From a virus: a DNA stretch of 25,787 nucleotides. Position 1 is the first letter of the stretch. The number at the start of each line of letters is the position of its first letter. The notes beneath the pieces are model-generated. The model did no database searches. It saw only the letters and a list, made by a program, of their open reading frames with translations, and was not told where the DNA came from. The translations under genes were made by a program, and so were the position numbers. Below, one piece after another: positions 23,497 to 25,787 of this stretch. The stretch is taken from positions 1 through 25,787 of IMG/VR virus record IMGVR_UViG_3300033552_000051; one strand, written 5' to 3'.

Positions 23497-25787
23497 ATGG
23501 CACAAACTCCCCCATCCCAACAATTACAAGCAGGCGTACAGGTGCTAAATCCATTTGAATTAGAAACAGATTTAGGCCCTTACGCAACCGTTGCGGAGGC
23601 AAACGCTGCTATAATTACAGCTAAAAGGTTTCCAGGTAAAAAGATTAAAATTGTAGTCGCTAACGTGCCGACAGAATATTGGTGGTCTGGTGGTATTGCG
23701 GATGTTAACTTAATTGCAATAAGTACAGGTTCCGCTGGCTTAACCTCCTTCAATGGTCGTACAGCAGCAGCAGCAGTATTTTTACTTTCTGACTTACCGG
23801 CACTTACTGGATACGCTGCACTTGCTGGCGTTGTTTCCGCTACAGATACACCACTTACAGCTATTCAGAAACTCGACGGGAATGTACAGTCGTTAAATAA
23901 AGAAGTCGGTATAGTATACTCTGAGGCTTTTGCAGCAGGAACAGTTGCAACCAATTACAATAAAACAGGTGCGATTGCAACATTTACGGAGGCTGTTGGT
24001 AAAATAATAGTAGATGGAGGCGTAGGCGATTGGATTCAATCTATTTCATTAAAGAATTTTAAATTAGCAAATAGTAAACAAACAAACAGGTATAGATATA
24101 CTGTTAAAACGCTTAATACAATGGGGGTTGGATTTGGCATAAAAACCAATCCTTTCGATTTGCGATTTCATTTAGATCAAACAGTTTCGGGTGCTTCTTA
24201 TATTAGACTTTATCTAAATAGTATAGAAATATCAAATCAAATTAGAACAACAGCCCAAACTATGAGCGTTGCGCTAAATGATGTAATAGAAATGACTTGG
24301 AAACAAGTTGGTTCTGATACGTACATTACATACACGAATACCAACCCTGCAACTATTCAAAAGTTGCAATATGTTTACAGACATGTTAATAATTCGGCTG
24401 TAGCTCCAATCGCTTACAGTATAGGTTCGCCTACTATTTATGCTTTAGCTGGGCAAGTTGAAATAACACAAGCCGATACGACAGACAACAACCAAGTCAG
24501 TCCAGACTATATCTTTGTTTGGGATTCAATAGGCCGTGGAGGTGATGCACTTTCAGATGAATATTCATGGTTCTCATTATTATTAAAGTCAGGAGTTAAT
24601 GCCGTTATGTTGTCCGCTCCCGGCGGCTCACTGGACGACTTCAATGTTACGGCCTTTTTGAATACACTTAATTTATATTCAAAAAAAGCTATTGTAGTAA
24701 ATGGGCTTGGAACTAACGGTGTCGAGTCGGACGGTGGATCAACTACATATACTAAATATTCAGCATTCAACACAGCCATATCAGCACTTGGATTCACAGT
24801 GCAATCAGCCACATTAATGGGCGCGACAGCAAATGTAAATACATTTAATGCCTCTGTGCGTGCTAATATTGCAGACTATTATGATATACAGGCAATAGTG
24901 CCAGATCGGATTGGATTGCACCCTACATTGTCAGGCTCTAGGCAAATTGCTAGAGAAATGTTAAATAAGGTTAAGACAAGTAGAAACGTTACAAATTCTG
25001 ATTTGTTGGATTATGTTGTTTTTAGAAATAGAATAGTAAATAGTAACACAGCTATGACTTTAGGGTTTACGCCTACAGCAACATTTACAACATCTAGCAC
25101 AACGATAACAACTGGAGCAATTCCTACTGGGTTCCCAACCTCTGGAATTTGTAAGATTGTAAAGACTAGCACAGGAGAGTCTGAGTTTGTTGAGTACAAT
25201 GCAAAGAGCGGAACACAAATAATAGGACTAAAAAGAGCGCAGTTTGGAAGCGTAGCAATATCGACAAGTGTTGCAAACGATGCGTATGTTTCTTTTGTGC
25301 ACCAAATTTGGAATGGGGCAGACAATTCCACACCAAGTTTCCATACAGCAGGATTAGGAAGCGGGCTAATGGGTGCACATTACAACGGCTATGGACTAAC
25401 CCCTAAAGACGCTTTTAGTTTTGGGTTAAGCGATGCAGATATATTTAGAATAAAATCAACTGGCACGGCCCAAATATCGGTAGTTAGAAATTCAGGGGCA
25501 TCTTTTGCCAAAATATCGCTCGATGTAATTGTTTCGGGAAGCCCACGTGAAGGTTACGGTATGTTTGTAAATACTAGTAATAACTTTTCTTTGTTGCGAG
25601 CAACGTCAGGCACGACGCTTGATGATTCAGTACCTTTATTTTCGTCTAATACATCAGGCAATTTGTCTTTTGGATTACACTCTAAAACATACAGACTGAC
25701 AAATGGAGGGGCAGACGTTACTTCTGACTTCTTAATACACCCAACAAAAAACACTGTTGCGACTGTAAAAAAATACGCATTGGATCA
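23497..25787 (+). CDS. large tail fibre with SGNH-hydrolase-like domain (3' end outside window)
   Basis: ATG 23497 opens a frame with no stop up to the window end, giving at least 763 residues. A short N-terminal part is followed by GLTSFNGRTAAAA (about 80-92), a fibre collar motif, then a lectin-like beta region (140-330). The SGNH-hydrolase-like domain (about 338-490) shows block I VWDSIG (S344), block II APGGS (G376-377), block III LGTNG (N407) and block V IGLHPT (H475). Such domains remove acyl groups from host polysaccharides. Position -3 from the histidine, normally Asp, is Ile472, so a Ser-His dyad or loss of activity is possible; D470 lies nearby. The C-terminal 280 residues are Thr/Ser-rich beta repeats, likely receptor-binding. 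Confidence 0.8.
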   Translation, partial: MAQTPPSQQLQAGVQVLNPFELETDLGPYATVAEANAAIITAKRFPGKKIKIVVANVPTEYWWSGGIADVNLIAISTGSAGLTSFNGRTAAAAVFLLSDLPALTGYAALAGVVSATDTPLTAIQKLDGNVQSLNKEVGIVYSEAFAAGTVATNYNKTGAIATFTEAVGKIIVDGGVGDWIQSISLKNFKLANSKQTNRYRYTVKTLNTMGVGFGIKTNPFDLRFHLDQTVSGASYIRLYLNSIEISNQIRTTAQTMSVALNDVIEMTWKQVGSDTYITYTNTNPATIQKLQYVYRHVNNSAVAPIAYSIGSPTIYALAGQVEITQADTTDNNQVSPDYIFVWDSIGRGGDALSDEYSWFSLLLKSGVNAVMLSAPGGSLDDFNVTAFLNTLNLYSKKAIVVNGLGTNGVESDGGSTTYTKYSAFNTAISALGFTVQSATLMGATANVNTFNASVRANIADYYDIQAIVPDRIGLHPTLSGSRQIAREMLNKVKTSRNVTNSDLLDYVVFRNRIVNSNTAMTLGFTPTATFTTSSTTITTGAIPTGFPTSGICKIVKTSTGESEFVEYNAKSGTQIIGLKRAQFGSVAISTSVANDAYVSFVHQIWNGADNSTPSFHTAGLGSGLMGAHYNGYGLTPKDAFSFGLSDADIFRIKSTGTAQISVVRNSGASFAKISLDVIVSGSPREGYGMFVNTSNNFSLLRATSGTTLDDSVPLFSSNTSGNLSFGLHSKTYRLTNGGADVTSDFLIHPTKNTVATVKKYALD

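Noticed and set aside
23767-23781. GCA trinucleotide run
   Set aside because: Only four GCA copies, encoding alanines in a fibre collar; too short to call a repeat feature.
24507-25754. Several minus-strand open frames of 66-106 aa
   Set aside because: They lie opposite the large SGNH-containing fibre frame, which is open through the whole region and has recognisable motifs.

Overview
The window is a compact, AT-rich stretch of a tailed double-stranded DNA phage (or prophage) late region. The host is most likely a member of the Bacteroidota. The evidence for that host group: start codons sit in A/T-rich contexts without clear Shine-Dalgarno sequences, one intergenic site matches the Bacteroidota promoter pattern TTG-N19-TAnnTTTG, and several proteins resemble tail and adaptor families familiar from phages of this phylum. 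Nearly all genes are on the plus strand and overlap as ATGA, TAATG or by 7-30 nt, so they are probably transcribed and translated as long coupled units. There is no replication, integration or recognisable lysis gene, and no tRNA, rRNA or CRISPR array.

Layout. 1-852: end of an unknown gene and three small unknown proteins. 852-2511: small and large terminase subunits. 2526-4155: a 40-codon gene, a tail-like protein, a small membrane protein with a CxxC, and a tail assembly chaperone that appears to use a -1 frameshift on a run of nine T. 4198-10532: tape measure protein (871 aa), a 750-aa baseplate/tail-tip protein and three further tail-tip or fibre proteins. 10526-13175: portal protein carrying a DnaJ-like pair of CxxCxGxG motifs, and a MuF-like head protein. 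13172-13482: the only minus-strand genes, a coupled pair encoding a 60-aa helical protein and a 43-aa lipoprotein that was found only by reading the reverse strand directly.

13542-17319: six overlapping genes forming a sugar-modification cassette. It holds a GT-A glycosyltransferase, a GT2-like enzyme, a nucleotide-sugar-transferase-like protein, an FkbM methyltransferase, another GT-A enzyme and a GT25 enzyme. It lies between portal/MuF and scaffold/capsid, and is the most striking feature of the window. 17330-19579: a 95-aa protein, a scaffold-like protein and the probable major capsid protein, followed by a clear intrinsic terminator. 19623-22511: a protein with an Ig-like (He_PIG-type) C-terminus, a probable adaptor with a beta-rich insert, a 50-aa GTG-start gene, and two neck/tail completion proteins. 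22501-25787: a fibre protein and the first 763 residues of a large fibre with an SGNH-hydrolase-like domain, open to the window edge.

How they work together: terminase, portal, MuF protein, scaffold and capsid protein build and fill the head. The adaptor and completion proteins make the neck. The chaperone and tape measure set tail assembly and length, and the tail-tip proteins and fibres recognise and possibly deacylate host surface glycans. The glycosyltransferase/methyltransferase cassette would decorate virion proteins or alter host surface glycans; its target cannot be read from the sequence.
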